In this document: positions 1 through 8,281 of the stretch, one piece after another
Position numbering within the stretch: position 1 is the first letter of the stretch
How the letters are laid out: the number at the start of each line of letters is the position of its first letter
Assembly (NCBI GenBank): GCA_910587815.1
Contig: CAJUNK010000008.1
Coordinates: 38,312 to 102,311, forward strand
Reading direction: 5' to 3'
DNA length: 64,000 bases
Origin: Candidatus Gastranaerophilales bacterium
GTDB taxonomy: Bacteria > Cyanobacteriota > Vampirovibrionia > Gastranaerophilales > Gastranaerophilaceae
Program-made: the position numbers and the translations under genes
The notes under the pieces: generated by a model
The model's database searches: none
The model's input: the letters and a program-made list of their open reading frames with translations, nothing else
What the model was told of the DNA's origin: nothing

Positions 1-1
1 C

Positions 2-1756
2 CAAACGCTTCTTACATTGGAACATGTTTGGGATATGATGAACTCTTCAAGGCCATTATCTAGCGTACTAGAAACAATAGTATCCAGCCTTCATGGAGAA
101 TTTCGTTATCTATACAGTTGTATTATTCAAAAGCAACTTGATACAAAAGGTGAATTTTTTGCATTTAAAACATATCTTCAAAATGAATTCTCAATGAAAT
201 TGGATAATTGTATAAAAACTCCTCTTTTTGAAACAAGAATCAGCATAGGCAAGGATACCTCATTATACGAAGCTATAGAAAATAAAAAATTTAAGTTTTA
301 CCCTATTGATGAAAATATTTTTAAATTACTTTTCCCGGAAAACTACTTCCCGGAAATGGTTGAAGAATTCAAAAAAACCACCTGCGCAAAATCCTTTATG
401 ATGCTTCCTATAGTTTCAAAAGAATTTACAGGGTTTTTGGCTGTATTTTCTCCAAGAGAAGAACCTAAAGAATCAGAAGTTAATTTCTTAAATTTATTTG
501 CCCGTCAAATTGAACTTGCAATTACAATTGCAAATCTTTTTGAAACAGTAAAAAAACAGGCTGTAACGGACCCTTTAACAGAATTATTTAATAGAAGATT
601 TTATGAAGATGCACTTGCGCGTGAAGCAAAAAGAGCATTAAGGCTAAATCAGCCCTTTACATTAATTTCTCTTGATTTAGACAAATTAAAACACATAAAT
701 GATATGCACGGACATGCCGCAGGAGATGCTGCAATTAAAACCGTGGCAAATGTTATCACTAAAAATTCCCGTTCTGTCGATGTGCCATCCAGGGTGGGCG
801 GGGAAGAATTTACAATCATTCTTCCTGGCGTTGATACAAATGGCGGTCTTATCGCAGCAGAAAGAATAAGGGCATCTCTTGAAGCAGAACATGTTGAAAG
901 TGTAGGCAAAATAACTGCAAGCATTGGTGTTGCCACATTTATTGAACAAACATCAAATTTAGATGAATTAACAGATATTGCAGATAAGGCTATGTATTTT
1001 GCAAAACAAAACGGTAGAAACCAGGTAAAACTGGCTGAAACAGAAGGTGAAGTATCATGGCAGAATGTGGCAATAGATGCATTTGTACAAATTTTAGATA
1101 ATCATAAAATTCCATTTAGCGCTTCTATGGCAGAAGATTTATCTCAAAAATTGCAAACAAAGCAGAAAAAAGCAAGCGGAGATTCTACAAAAGATTTATT
1201 ATACAAAGTTGTGGATACAATTTCTAAAAGCTATGCTCCGCAGCATCAAGAAGGAATTACAAAATCTAAAGTGCAGCTTGCATCTGCAATTGCAAAAAGA
1301 TTTGAATTATCAAAAGCAGATGTAGATAAATTAAAAATTGCGATGCTTTTATATGATATAGGCAACATTATGCTGCCAAATGATTTATTGAAAAAAACAT
1401 CCCCATTAACCGATGAAGAAAAAGAAACTATAACAAAGCACCCAATCTATGCAGCACAAGAGATTTTAAAACCCATAAGCCACATTTCAAACATCATTCC
1501 AATTATAGAACACCATCATGAAAGCTGGGATGGAACAGGGTATCCAAGCAAGAAAAAAGGGGATGATATTCCTTTAATTTCACAAATAATTTTAATTGTA
1601 GATTCATATTTTGCAATGATTTCAGATAGGCCATATCGCAAAGCATATTCTGAAAATGAAGCGGTAGAAGAGATTAAAAAATCCCGTGGCAAAAAATATT
1701 CTGAAGAATTAACTGATGAATTCATTCACAGCATTGAAGATTTAAAAAGAATGTAA
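2..1756 (+). CDS. GAF-GGDEF-HD-GYP cyclic-di-GMP signalling protein (5' end outside window)
   Basis: The frame is open to the first base, so the true start probably lies left of the window; the first start-like codon inside is TTG at 17. Numbering from there, residues about 20-180 look like a GAF-type sensor, a GGDEF diguanylate cyclase domain follows with active-site motif GGEEF near residue 261, and an HD-GYP domain fills the C-terminus (HHHESWDGTGYP near 498-510). The first HD motif reads YDIGN instead of HDIGK, so a metal-ligand histidine is missing and phosphodiesterase activity is doubtful. GGEEF is a functional variant in the family, so c-di-GMP synthesis is likely. Cytoplasmic; no membrane segment seen. 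Confident on domains, less on net activity. Confidence 0.9.
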   Translation, partial: QTLLTLEHVWDMMNSSRPLSSVLETIVSSLHGEFRYLYSCIIQKQLDTKGEFFAFKTYLQNEFSMKLDNCIKTPLFETRISIGKDTSLYEAIENKKFKFYPIDENIFKLLFPENYFPEMVEEFKKTTCAKSFMMLPIVSKEFTGFLAVFSPREEPKESEVNFLNLFARQIELAITIANLFETVKKQAVTDPLTELFNRRFYEDALAREAKRALRLNQPFTLISLDLDKLKHINDMHGHAAGDAAIKTVANVITKNSRSVDVPSRVGGEEFTIILPGVDTNGGLIAAERIRASLEAEHVESVGKITASIGVATFIEQTSNLDELTDIADKAMYFAKQNGRNQVKLAETEGEVSWQNVAIDAFVQILDNHKIPFSASMAEDLSQKLQTKQKKASGDSTKDLLYKVVDTISKSYAPQHQEGITKSKVQLASAIAKRFELSKADVDKLKIAMLLYDIGNIMLPNDLLKKTSPLTDEEKETITKHPIYAAQEILKPISHISNIIPIIEHHHESWDGTGYPSKKKGDDIPLISQIILIVDSYFAMISDRPYRKAYSENEAVEEIKKSRGKKYSEELTDEFIHSIEDLKRM

Positions 1757-1854
1757 AATTCAGTTAAATTTTATTAAGTTTTGTTTAACTAAAGCAAAAT
1801 ACTTTAAGACAAAATCTCTCAAAGCAGAATTCTTTGAAGTAAACTTGTTAAAAT

Positions 1855-3216
1855 TTAATCTTCATCTCTTTTTATGGGGTTTTTAAACCTTGTTGTAGAG
1901 CCTTGGAATAATAAATCAAATTCGCCTGTAGGACCGTTTCTTTGTTTTGCAATAATGATTTTGGCCTTATTTTTTACTTCAGGATTTTCCTTATCGTAAT
2001 ATTCTTCCCTGTAAATAAACATTACAACATCAGCATCCTGCTCTATCGCACCAGATTCCCTCAAATCTGAAAGCATAGGTTTTTTATCGCCCCTATCTTC
2101 TACCTTACGGGATAATTGCGAAAGCGCAATAATTGGCACATTTAATTCTCTTGCTAAAGATTTTAAACCCCTTGAAATTGATGAAATCTGCTGGGTTCTA
2201 TCTTGTGAACTCCTGTCTTCAATTAATTGCAGATAATCTATTACAATAAGCCCAAGGTCTGGATAATTCATCTTTAATCTGCGGCATTTTGCACGGATAT
2301 CTGAAACGCTGACCCCTGCTGTATCATCAATTAATAACGGTGCAAGATGCAAATCGTTCAAAATTGCAGAAATTTTCTGCCATTCAGCAGGCTGCAATTC
2401 CCCTGTTCTTGCCCTTTGCGCGTCAATTTCAGCTTCCGCACACAAAACCCTTTGGGTTAATTGAATTTTTGACATTTCAAGAGAAAATATTGCAACAGGC
2501 ACTTTTGAACGTATTGCAACATTTTGTGCAATATTTAGGGCAAAGGCCGTTTTTCCCATTGAAGGACGCGCTGCTAAAATTAATAAATCTGATTTTTGGA
2601 ACCCTGCTGTCATTGCATCAAGTTCATAAAAACCGCTTGGAACCCCGGTATAAGAACCTTTATTAGAACATCTGTATTCTAATTGTTCCATAGTTTCATA
2701 TAAAAGGCTGCTTAGTGCTTCCATTTGGGAAGATGATTTTTGCTGGGCAATTTCAAAGATTAATTTTTCTGCCATCTCAAGTGAAATTTTAGATTCAGAA
2801 TTTTTAAAAGTTTCTTCAATAATAGCGCTGCCTGCTGTGATTAATTGCCTTTTTGTGGCATTTTCTTTAATAATATTTGCATAATATTCAACGTTTGATG
2901 TTAACATCGTATCCATCATCAAATCGTTTAGATATTCTCTGCCACCAATATTTTCAAGCTGATTTTTGGCGCTGAAATATTCACCCACAGAAAGCGCGTC
3001 CACAGGCTTGTTTTGATTGTATAAATTAAACATGGCCTCATAGATAAGGCGGTTTTTGGGGTTATAAAAACTTTCAGGCGTTAAAATTTCAACCACTCTG
3101 TTTAGAACATCGCCAGAATTTATTAAGATAGCACCAAGAACAGATTCTTCCGCTTCTAAATTATGAGGGGGGAGCTTTTTGGTTATTTTTTTATTGGCAT
3201 CAAGTTCCATTACCAT
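1855..3216 (-). CDS. dnaB: Replicative DNA helicase DnaB
   Basis: A 453-residue protein of normal DnaB length. An N-terminal DnaB domain (LPPHNLEAEESVLGAIL near residue 15) is followed by a RecA-like helicase domain with Walker A ARPSMGKTAF near residue 214 and the DYLQLI motif of the DnaB family. It is the hexameric helicase that unwinds DNA at the replication fork. A GGGAGGGA Shine-Dalgarno sequence precedes the MVMELD start by about 13 bases. Residues 1-12 before the conserved region vary between species, so MELDAN is an alternative start. No intein is present. It is convergent with the GGDEF/HD-GYP gene. Confidence 0.97.
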   Translation of the reverse strand: MVMELDANKKITKKLPPHNLEAEESVLGAILINSGDVLNRVVEILTPESFYNPKNRLIYEAMFNLYNQNKPVDALSVGEYFSAKNQLENIGGREYLNDLMMDTMLTSNVEYYANIIKENATKRQLITAGSAIIEETFKNSESKISLEMAEKLIFEIAQQKSSSQMEALSSLLYETMEQLEYRCSNKGSYTGVPSGFYELDAMTAGFQKSDLLILAARPSMGKTAFALNIAQNVAIRSKVPVAIFSLEMSKIQLTQRVLCAEAEIDAQRARTGELQPAEWQKISAILNDLHLAPLLIDDTAGVSVSDIRAKCRRLKMNYPDLGLIVIDYLQLIEDRSSQDRTQQISSISRGLKSLARELNVPIIALSQLSRKVEDRGDKKPMLSDLRESGAIEQDADVVMFIYREEYYDKENPEVKNKAKIIIAKQRNGPTGEFDLLFQGSTTRFKNPIKRDED

Positions 3217-3339
3217 TTTTTAAAATATCCCTCCCACTTTCTTCAGATTTTATTCTAAAATAAACCCACATGACATGCAATGTAATAATGTATATTTCTA
3301 TGATATCTTAATGAAAGATTATCTCTTGGAATCGTCATT

Positions 3340-3723
3340 TTGAAAGATTATAAAAACATTGAAAATTTTATTGGTGATGGCAGAAATTTTGTTTCCATCA
3401 TTAAAAACTTGCATCCAAATATAAGTAAAATAAAGCTTGTTGAATTTGCACGAAAATATTTTAATAAAAGCATTTTAAACAGATGTTATTTTGTTGGATA
3501 TTTAAATTCAAAGCAATTAAACTTATTAAATACCGAGACTTCTTCTGTTTATTTTTCTTTGGATAGCATAATTAAAAATATGATACAACATTCTGAAATT
3601 AGTGCTTGTGATTATAAAAATATCGACATAATTTTAAAAAAACCCGATAAAATTGCCTTATCTAAATCAAATTTAAACAGTATCATATTATTTAAAAAAA
3701 CAATAAATATTATCAGGCAGTAA
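3340..3723 (+). CDS. Small protein resembling phage-associated PBECR-type nuclease domains; C-terminus frameshifted
   Basis: A 127-residue protein with TTG start. The middle pattern (a GYLNSKQLNLLNT strand, then VYFSLDSIIKNMIQHSEIS, then an IDIILKKPDKIA segment) resembles the barnase/EndoU/RelE-like PBECR nuclease domains found at the ends of phage head proteins. This is recognition by pattern only. After the TAA at 3721 a different frame continues to 3803 with KTTKNKKENFLTSFRNLS, which looks like the natural end of such a domain, so the gene probably carries a frameshift near 3715-3722. No phage genes lie nearby. Function unproven. Confidence 0.55.
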   Translation: MKDYKNIENFIGDGRNFVSIIKNLHPNISKIKLVEFARKYFNKSILNRCYFVGYLNSKQLNLLNTETSSVYFSLDSIIKNMIQHSEISACDYKNIDIILKKPDKIALSKSNLNSIILFKKTINIIRQ

Positions 3724-3801
3724 TAAAAACAACCAAAAACAAAAAAGAAAATTTTCTTACATCTTTTAGAAATTTAAGTGAAAAAGAATTTAATAAATAT
3801 T

Positions 3802-3891
3802 AAAAAAGAGAACCCTTACTATGTGGACTTAGCTTCCCCACTGTTGCCTGTTGGCTGCGGTCGCAAGATTTACCGTGTCAAAGAGTTCTCT
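3802..3891 (-). ncRNA. Candidate small RNA 1 (about 90 nt)
   Basis: A self-contained minus-strand transcription unit in a gene-free gap. A promoter (TTGAAA, 18 bases, TATAAT) ends 7 bases before position 3891. The 5' AGAGAAC pairs with 3' GUUCUCU, which is followed by six U residues, so one closing stem also serves as terminator. Inside are possible hairpins CGGU/ACCG, GCC-AACA-GGC and GUGG/CCAC. There is no open reading frame of note. The sequence does not match any RNA family I can name with confidence. Confidence 0.6.
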
Positions 3892-3898
3892 TAATATA

Positions 3899-3928
3899 AT
3901 TATATCATGCATTTTTACTATTTTTCAA
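3899..3928 (-). promoter_or_regulatory. Promoter of candidate small RNA 1
   Basis: On the minus strand, -35 TTGAAA (3923-3928) and -10 TATAAT (3899-3904) are separated by 18 bases. The start point is predicted at 3891/3892, exactly where the closing stem of the RNA begins. Confidence 0.65.
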
Positions 3929-3938
3929 GATATAAAGC

Positions 3939-4011
3939 AAAAAAAAGGAACCGATCTCCTCAGTTCCACTGTATTGCCATCACCAGTTAGATATAAATTG
4001 CATAAATATTG
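3939..4011 (-). ncRNA. Candidate small RNA 2 (about 73 nt) with strong terminator
   Basis: A minus-strand unit ending in a GGAAC...GUUCC hairpin (3947-3967) followed by eight U residues (3939-3946). Upstream lies a promoter with the same layout as small RNA 1. The body contains ACUG...CAGU, which can form a short hairpin, and the terminator loop carries GAGGAG. It ends only 10 bases before the -35 box of small RNA 1, so the two form a tandem pair. The 5' end is inferred from the promoter. Family not recognised. Confidence 0.55.
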
Positions 4012-4017
4012 TGTTTC

Positions 4018-4047
4018 TTTATAGTTCAATACTAGATTATTTTTCAA
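4018..4047 (-). promoter_or_regulatory. Promoter of candidate small RNA 2
   Basis: Minus-strand TTGAAA (4042-4047), 18 bases, TATAAA (4018-4023). The first ten bases (TTGAAAAATA) are identical to those of the small RNA 1 promoter. Confidence 0.5.
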
Positions 4048-4081
4048 ATTTTTGTAATTATCCCTTCGTTAGAAATTTATC

Positions 4082-4093
4082 ATACTAAAGTAT
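4082..4093. promoter_or_regulatory. Palindrome upstream of feoAB
   Basis: ATACTAAAGTAT is a 5-bp inverted repeat with a 2-base centre, 50 bp upstream of the feoA-feoB start and just ahead of a TATAAT at about 4106. The position suits a metal-responsive repressor site, but it is not a clear match to the Fur consensus, so regulator identity is open. Confidence 0.3.
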
Positions 4094-4142
4094 AAAATTT
4101 AATGATATAATTCAATGTGAAAACACAAGGAAACTGCCTAAA

Positions 4143-6512
4143 ATGTCTACCGCAGATACTGAAACCATAATAACACTAGATAAACTTGGAATTAAAAAAA
4201 GCGCCATTGTGCATTCTGTTGATTGCGAAGATGAGGCTCTAAGGTCTCATATTCTTGATATGGGGCTTACACCAGGTGTTAAGGTGCATCTTATTAAAAC
4301 AGCCCCTATGGGAGACCCGCTTGAAATCAGGCTTCGCGGGTATGAATTAACATTAAGGAAAGCAGATGCTGCAAAAATTAAAGTCACAAATATTAATAAT
4401 GACACATCCCCTGCAAGAAAAAATATCGAATTTTCATCAATCGAACACTCAAAAATAGGGGAAAGCGAAACTTATGAATATAGAAAAAATAAAAAGCCAA
4501 AAGAAACCATAACACTTGCACTTGCAGGTAATCAAAACTGCGGTAAAACAACTCTTTTTAATAAATTAACAGGTTCAAATCAGCATGTGGGAAATTTCCC
4601 TGGTGTAACTGTGGATAAAACAGATGGGGTTTTAAAAAAATATAAAGGCGTTACAATAACAGATTTACCTGGCATTTATTCTCTTTCACCATATTCAAAT
4701 GAAGAAATTGTGACAAGAAATTTTATTTTAAAAGAAAAACCTGATGGAATAATAAACATAATTGATGCTACAAACATTGAAAGAAATTTGTTTTTAACCC
4801 TGCAATTAATTGAACTAAACGTTCCTATGGTAATTGCATTAAATATGATGGATGAATTTACAAATTCAGGCGGCAGCATTGATATAAACGGGCTTGAACA
4901 TCAATTAGGCATTCCTGTAATTCCAATTTCTGCACTAAAAAATGAAGGCATAGGTGAATTAACAGAACATGCCATAAATGTTGCAAAATATGAAGAACAT
5001 CCTCATAGGCTGGATTTTTGTACACCAAATAGCGGCAAAGAAGGCGCTATTCATAGATGTGTCCATTCAATTTTACACATAATTGAAGACCATGCAAAAA
5101 CAGCAGATATTCCTTTGCGCTTTGCCGCATCAAAACTTGTCGAAAAAGACGCTTTAATTATTGAAGCGCTGAACCTTGATAATAATGATATGGAATCATG
5201 CAATCAGATAATAAAGCAGATGGAAAATGATGTATGTCTTGATAACCGTGCTGCAATGTGCGATATGAGGTTCAATTTTATTGAAAATTTGTGCAATAAA
5301 TTTGTATCAAAACCGGATGAAACCCTTGAATATAAAATGTCCCGTTCTATTGATAAAATTTTAACGGGAAAATATACGGCTCTTGCCTCATTTTTCCTTA
5401 TTTTAGGTGGAATTTTCTACGTAACATTCGGACACATAGGAATGTTCTTATCCGATTGTATGGAAAATATTGTAAATATTGTCACAAACCTGATAGATAA
5501 AGGCCTTTCCCTTTGGGGTGTAAATGAAACTGTTCATTCTTTAATAATAGATGGTGTTTGCACAGGTGTTGGCAGTGTTTTAAGCTTTCTGCCTGTAATT
5601 GTAATTTTATTTTTCTTCCTCTCCATCCTCGAAGACACAGGCTATATGGCACGTGTAGCGTTTTTTATGGATAAGATTTTAAGAAAAATAGGTTTATCTG
5701 GAAGAAGTTTTGTGCCTATGCTGATTGGTTTTGGTTGCTCTGTACCTGCAATTATGGCAACAAGAACTCTGCCTTCAGAACGTGACCGTAAACTTACAAT
5801 ATTTTTAACCCCTTTTATGAGCTGTTCTGCAAAACTTCCTATCTATGCGCTTTTTGCAGGTGCATTTTTTGCACAAAATCAAATTGAAGTAATAATTGGG
5901 CTTTATTTAATAGGAATTTTAGTTGGCATAATTTTTGCATACATTGTAAAAATCTTTGTTTCAAAGGAAGAAGCGGTACCTTTTGTGATGGAGTTGCCAA
6001 ATTATCGTATGCCAAGTATGCAAAACGTTTACAGGCTAATTTACTATAAGGCAAAAGGATTTATTACAAAGGCTTTTACAATTATTTTCTTTGCCACAAT
6101 TATAGTTTGGTTTTTAGAAAATTTTGATTACAGGCTGAATTTGGTATCAGACCCTTCAACCAGCTTGCTTGCAGGGCTTGGCACCTTTATTTTGCCAATA
6201 TTTAAACCATTAGGGATTGATGATTGGAGAATAGCAACTGCATTTATTACAGGTTTTATGGCAAAAGAAAGCATGGTAAGCACGCTAACTGTGCTTGTAG
6301 GAGATGTTTCAAAGCTTCCTGAAATATTTACAAAGCTTACAGCGTTTGTATTTTTGGTATTTTCACTGCTTTATACTCCATGTATTGCAGCAATAGCAAC
6401 CGTTAAAAGGGAATTAAGCAAGCGATATGCCTTCTTTGTGGTAGTTTTGCAGTGTTCAATAGCCTGGATTACAGCATTTATAGTATATACAATAGGAAAG
6501 AATTTTATTTAA
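4143..6512 (+). CDS. feoB: Ferrous iron transporter, FeoA-FeoB fusion
   Basis: A 789-residue fusion. Residues about 10-85 are a FeoA SH3-like domain (ILDMGLTPGVKVHLIKTAPM). A FeoB G domain follows with G1 GNQNCGKTT near 129, G3 DLPG near 174 and G4 NMMD near 234, then the membrane permease with two gate repeats, PFMSCSAKLPIY and GFGCSVPAIMATRTLP, whose cysteines are typical of FeoB. It imports Fe2+ across the inner membrane with GTP-controlled gating. FeoA is usually a separate gene; fusions are known in some anaerobe lineages. An AAGGA Shine-Dalgarno lies 11 bases upstream. radA follows 3 bases after the stop, so they probably share a transcript. Confidence 0.97.
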   Translation: MSTADTETIITLDKLGIKKSAIVHSVDCEDEALRSHILDMGLTPGVKVHLIKTAPMGDPLEIRLRGYELTLRKADAAKIKVTNINNDTSPARKNIEFSSIEHSKIGESETYEYRKNKKPKETITLALAGNQNCGKTTLFNKLTGSNQHVGNFPGVTVDKTDGVLKKYKGVTITDLPGIYSLSPYSNEEIVTRNFILKEKPDGIINIIDATNIERNLFLTLQLIELNVPMVIALNMMDEFTNSGGSIDINGLEHQLGIPVIPISALKNEGIGELTEHAINVAKYEEHPHRLDFCTPNSGKEGAIHRCVHSILHIIEDHAKTADIPLRFAASKLVEKDALIIEALNLDNNDMESCNQIIKQMENDVCLDNRAAMCDMRFNFIENLCNKFVSKPDETLEYKMSRSIDKILTGKYTALASFFLILGGIFYVTFGHIGMFLSDCMENIVNIVTNLIDKGLSLWGVNETVHSLIIDGVCTGVGSVLSFLPVIVILFFFLSILEDTGYMARVAFFMDKILRKIGLSGRSFVPMLIGFGCSVPAIMATRTLPSERDRKLTIFLTPFMSCSAKLPIYALFAGAFFAQNQIEVIIGLYLIGILVGIIFAYIVKIFVSKEEAVPFVMELPNYRMPSMQNVYRLIYYKAKGFITKAFTIIFFATIIVWFLENFDYRLNLVSDPSTSLLAGLGTFILPIFKPLGIDDWRIATAFITGFMAKESMVSTLTVLVGDVSKLPEIFTKLTAFVFLVFSLLYTPCIAAIATVKRELSKRYAFFVVVLQCSIAWITAFIVYTIGKNFI

Positions 6513-6515
6513 TTT

Positions 6516-7916
6516 ATGGCAAAAGTAAAATCAAAATGGGTATGTCAAAATTGCGGCTATGAAACAGTCTCATACCTTGGCAGATGCCCGGACTGCGGCA
6601 ATTTTTCAACATTCACCGAGGAAATTTCAACCCAAAAAATAGAAATTAAAACAAATTCACCCTCAAATGCTATCGCAGGCTCACTTGTATCAAGCGATTT
6701 AGGGTACAGTAAAATTGATGAAATAAAGCTTGATGAAACTATAAGAATAAAAACAAAAATTGAGGAGCTGGACAGGGTTTTAGGCGGCGGTTTTGTGGAA
6801 GGCAGCCTTGTGCTTTTGGCAGGAGACCCAGGAATAGGCAAATCCACCCTTGTTCTACAGGCAGCAAAAAACATCGGGGATTTTGGTAAAAAGATTTTAT
6901 ACATCTGTGCAGAAGAATCCCCAAGCCAGGTAAAACTGCGCGCACAAAGACTTTGTGCTAATTCAGAAAATTTGTACGTCACAGCGCAAAATTGTTTAGA
7001 AGAAATTTCAAATCAGATAGAAGATTTGAAGCCTGATTTTTTGGTTGTGGATAGTATTCAATCTGTCTTTAGCGCCCAAATAACAAGCTCATCAGGTACG
7101 GTTTCACAAATTAGGGAATGTACAAATATTTTAATGCGCCTAGCAAAGTTAAAAAACCTGACCACCATTGTGATAGGACATGTGACAAAGGAAGGAAATA
7201 TCGCAGGACCAAAGGTTTTAGAACACATGGTAGATTGCGTGATAAATTTTGAAGGAGATAAATTCAGAACCTACAGAATGCTTAGAAGCATTAAAAACCG
7301 TTTTGGCCCAACAAGCGAGGTGGGCGTTTTTTCAATGAATGACGATGGTTTATCTGAAATTAAAAACCCTTCTGAAATGTTTTTATCCGAAAAAGGGGGT
7401 GAAAATTGCCCAGGCTGTACAGTTATTGCAACTATTGAAGGCACGCGCTGCCTGCTTTTAGAGGTTCAGGCGCTTGTTGGAAACACTCCATACCCAAGCC
7501 CCAGACGCGTTGCACGCGGGGTAGAATATAATAGATTACTGCAAATCCTTGCTGTGCTTGAAAAAAGAGTGGGATTAAACCTCTCAAAACAGGATGTTTA
7601 TATAAACGTAATTGGCGGGGTGGATATTATAGAACCTGCGGCAGATTTAGGAATTGCAATGGCAGTTTTGGCCTGTGTACGTGATGTTTGCTGTAAAAAT
7701 GACCTTGTAATAATTGGCGAAATTGGTCTCTCAGGCGAAGTCCGGCCGGTTGATAACCTTGAAAAACGCTTAAAAGAAGCACAAAAACTGGGTTTCAAAG
7801 AAGCCATTATCCCAAAAATCAGCTCCGGCACCGTATTAAAACAAATTCAAAACCTGAAAATAAAAACTATACAAGTATCTAAGGTAATGGATGCCATCAC
7901 AAAAGCAATGGTGTAA
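6516..7916 (+). CDS. radA: DNA repair protein RadA (Sms)
   Basis: A 466-residue protein of family length. An N-terminal four-cysteine zinc finger (CQNCGYETVSYLGRCPDC) is followed by a RecA-like ATPase with Walker A GDPGIGKST near residue 103, the RadA signature KNRFG near 259 and a C-terminal Lon-protease-like domain. RadA drives branch migration during recombination repair. It starts 3 bases downstream of feoAB with no gap for a promoter, so co-transcription is likely. All key motifs are intact. Confidence 0.97.
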   Translation: MAKVKSKWVCQNCGYETVSYLGRCPDCGNFSTFTEEISTQKIEIKTNSPSNAIAGSLVSSDLGYSKIDEIKLDETIRIKTKIEELDRVLGGGFVEGSLVLLAGDPGIGKSTLVLQAAKNIGDFGKKILYICAEESPSQVKLRAQRLCANSENLYVTAQNCLEEISNQIEDLKPDFLVVDSIQSVFSAQITSSSGTVSQIRECTNILMRLAKLKNLTTIVIGHVTKEGNIAGPKVLEHMVDCVINFEGDKFRTYRMLRSIKNRFGPTSEVGVFSMNDDGLSEIKNPSEMFLSEKGGENCPGCTVIATIEGTRCLLLEVQALVGNTPYPSPRRVARGVEYNRLLQILAVLEKRVGLNLSKQDVYINVIGGVDIIEPAADLGIAMAVLACVRDVCCKNDLVIIGEIGLSGEVRPVDNLEKRLKEAQKLGFKEAIIPKISSGTVLKQIQNLKIKTIQVSKVMDAITKAMV

Positions 7917-8281
7917 CGGCCTATTTTTATTAGGTTATTTCAAAGCATATAAACCTATATCCCCGACATTAATTTTTGAAAGCGTTAGCATAAGGTAATT
8001 AGAAACATTTAGTGAATGTATAAAGTGAAGGTGTTTGAACCGGTGCTGAACCTATTTATTATATGAAGCACCGGTGAGTTCCTGAACAATAAAAGATGAA
8101 CTTTAATGTTTCTTTTACCGTTGCAGAGCCGCTTGAAAAAATTATAGTCAGGGATAGATAAGATGTTAGCCAAATGAATAAAGGCATGCGCCGGTAAGAT
8201 GCTGAAACAAGTTCAGTATGATATGTTAGAATATTTTGGTAAGCATAGTTAAAATAATAAGCCTACCAGTATGTAAACCCT
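7917..8281. other. 365-bp gene-free region rich in inverted repeats
   Basis: No convincing reading frame on either strand. It contains a perfect 9-bp inverted repeat ACCGGTGCT/AGCACCGGT (about 8040-8077), a GCTGAAACAAGTTCAGTA hairpin (about 8202-8219) of a type that resembles dispersed intergenic repeats of many genomes, and a GGTAAGC/GCCTACC pairing near the right end. It may be a structured RNA, a double terminator zone between converging radA and fliI, or a repeat insertion. I cannot decide which. Confidence 0.4.

Noticed and set aside
3802..3891. Small RNA 1 as the SRP 4.5S RNA
   Set aside because: It shares GGU...GCAGCC with the SRP core and the single-stem style, but lacks the GGAA tetraloop and the CAG/AGCA internal loop that every bacterial SRP RNA needs.
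6557..6982. Minus-strand frame opposite radA
   Set aside because: It is the mirror of a strong radA reading frame with intact motifs; it has no promoter or ribosome site.
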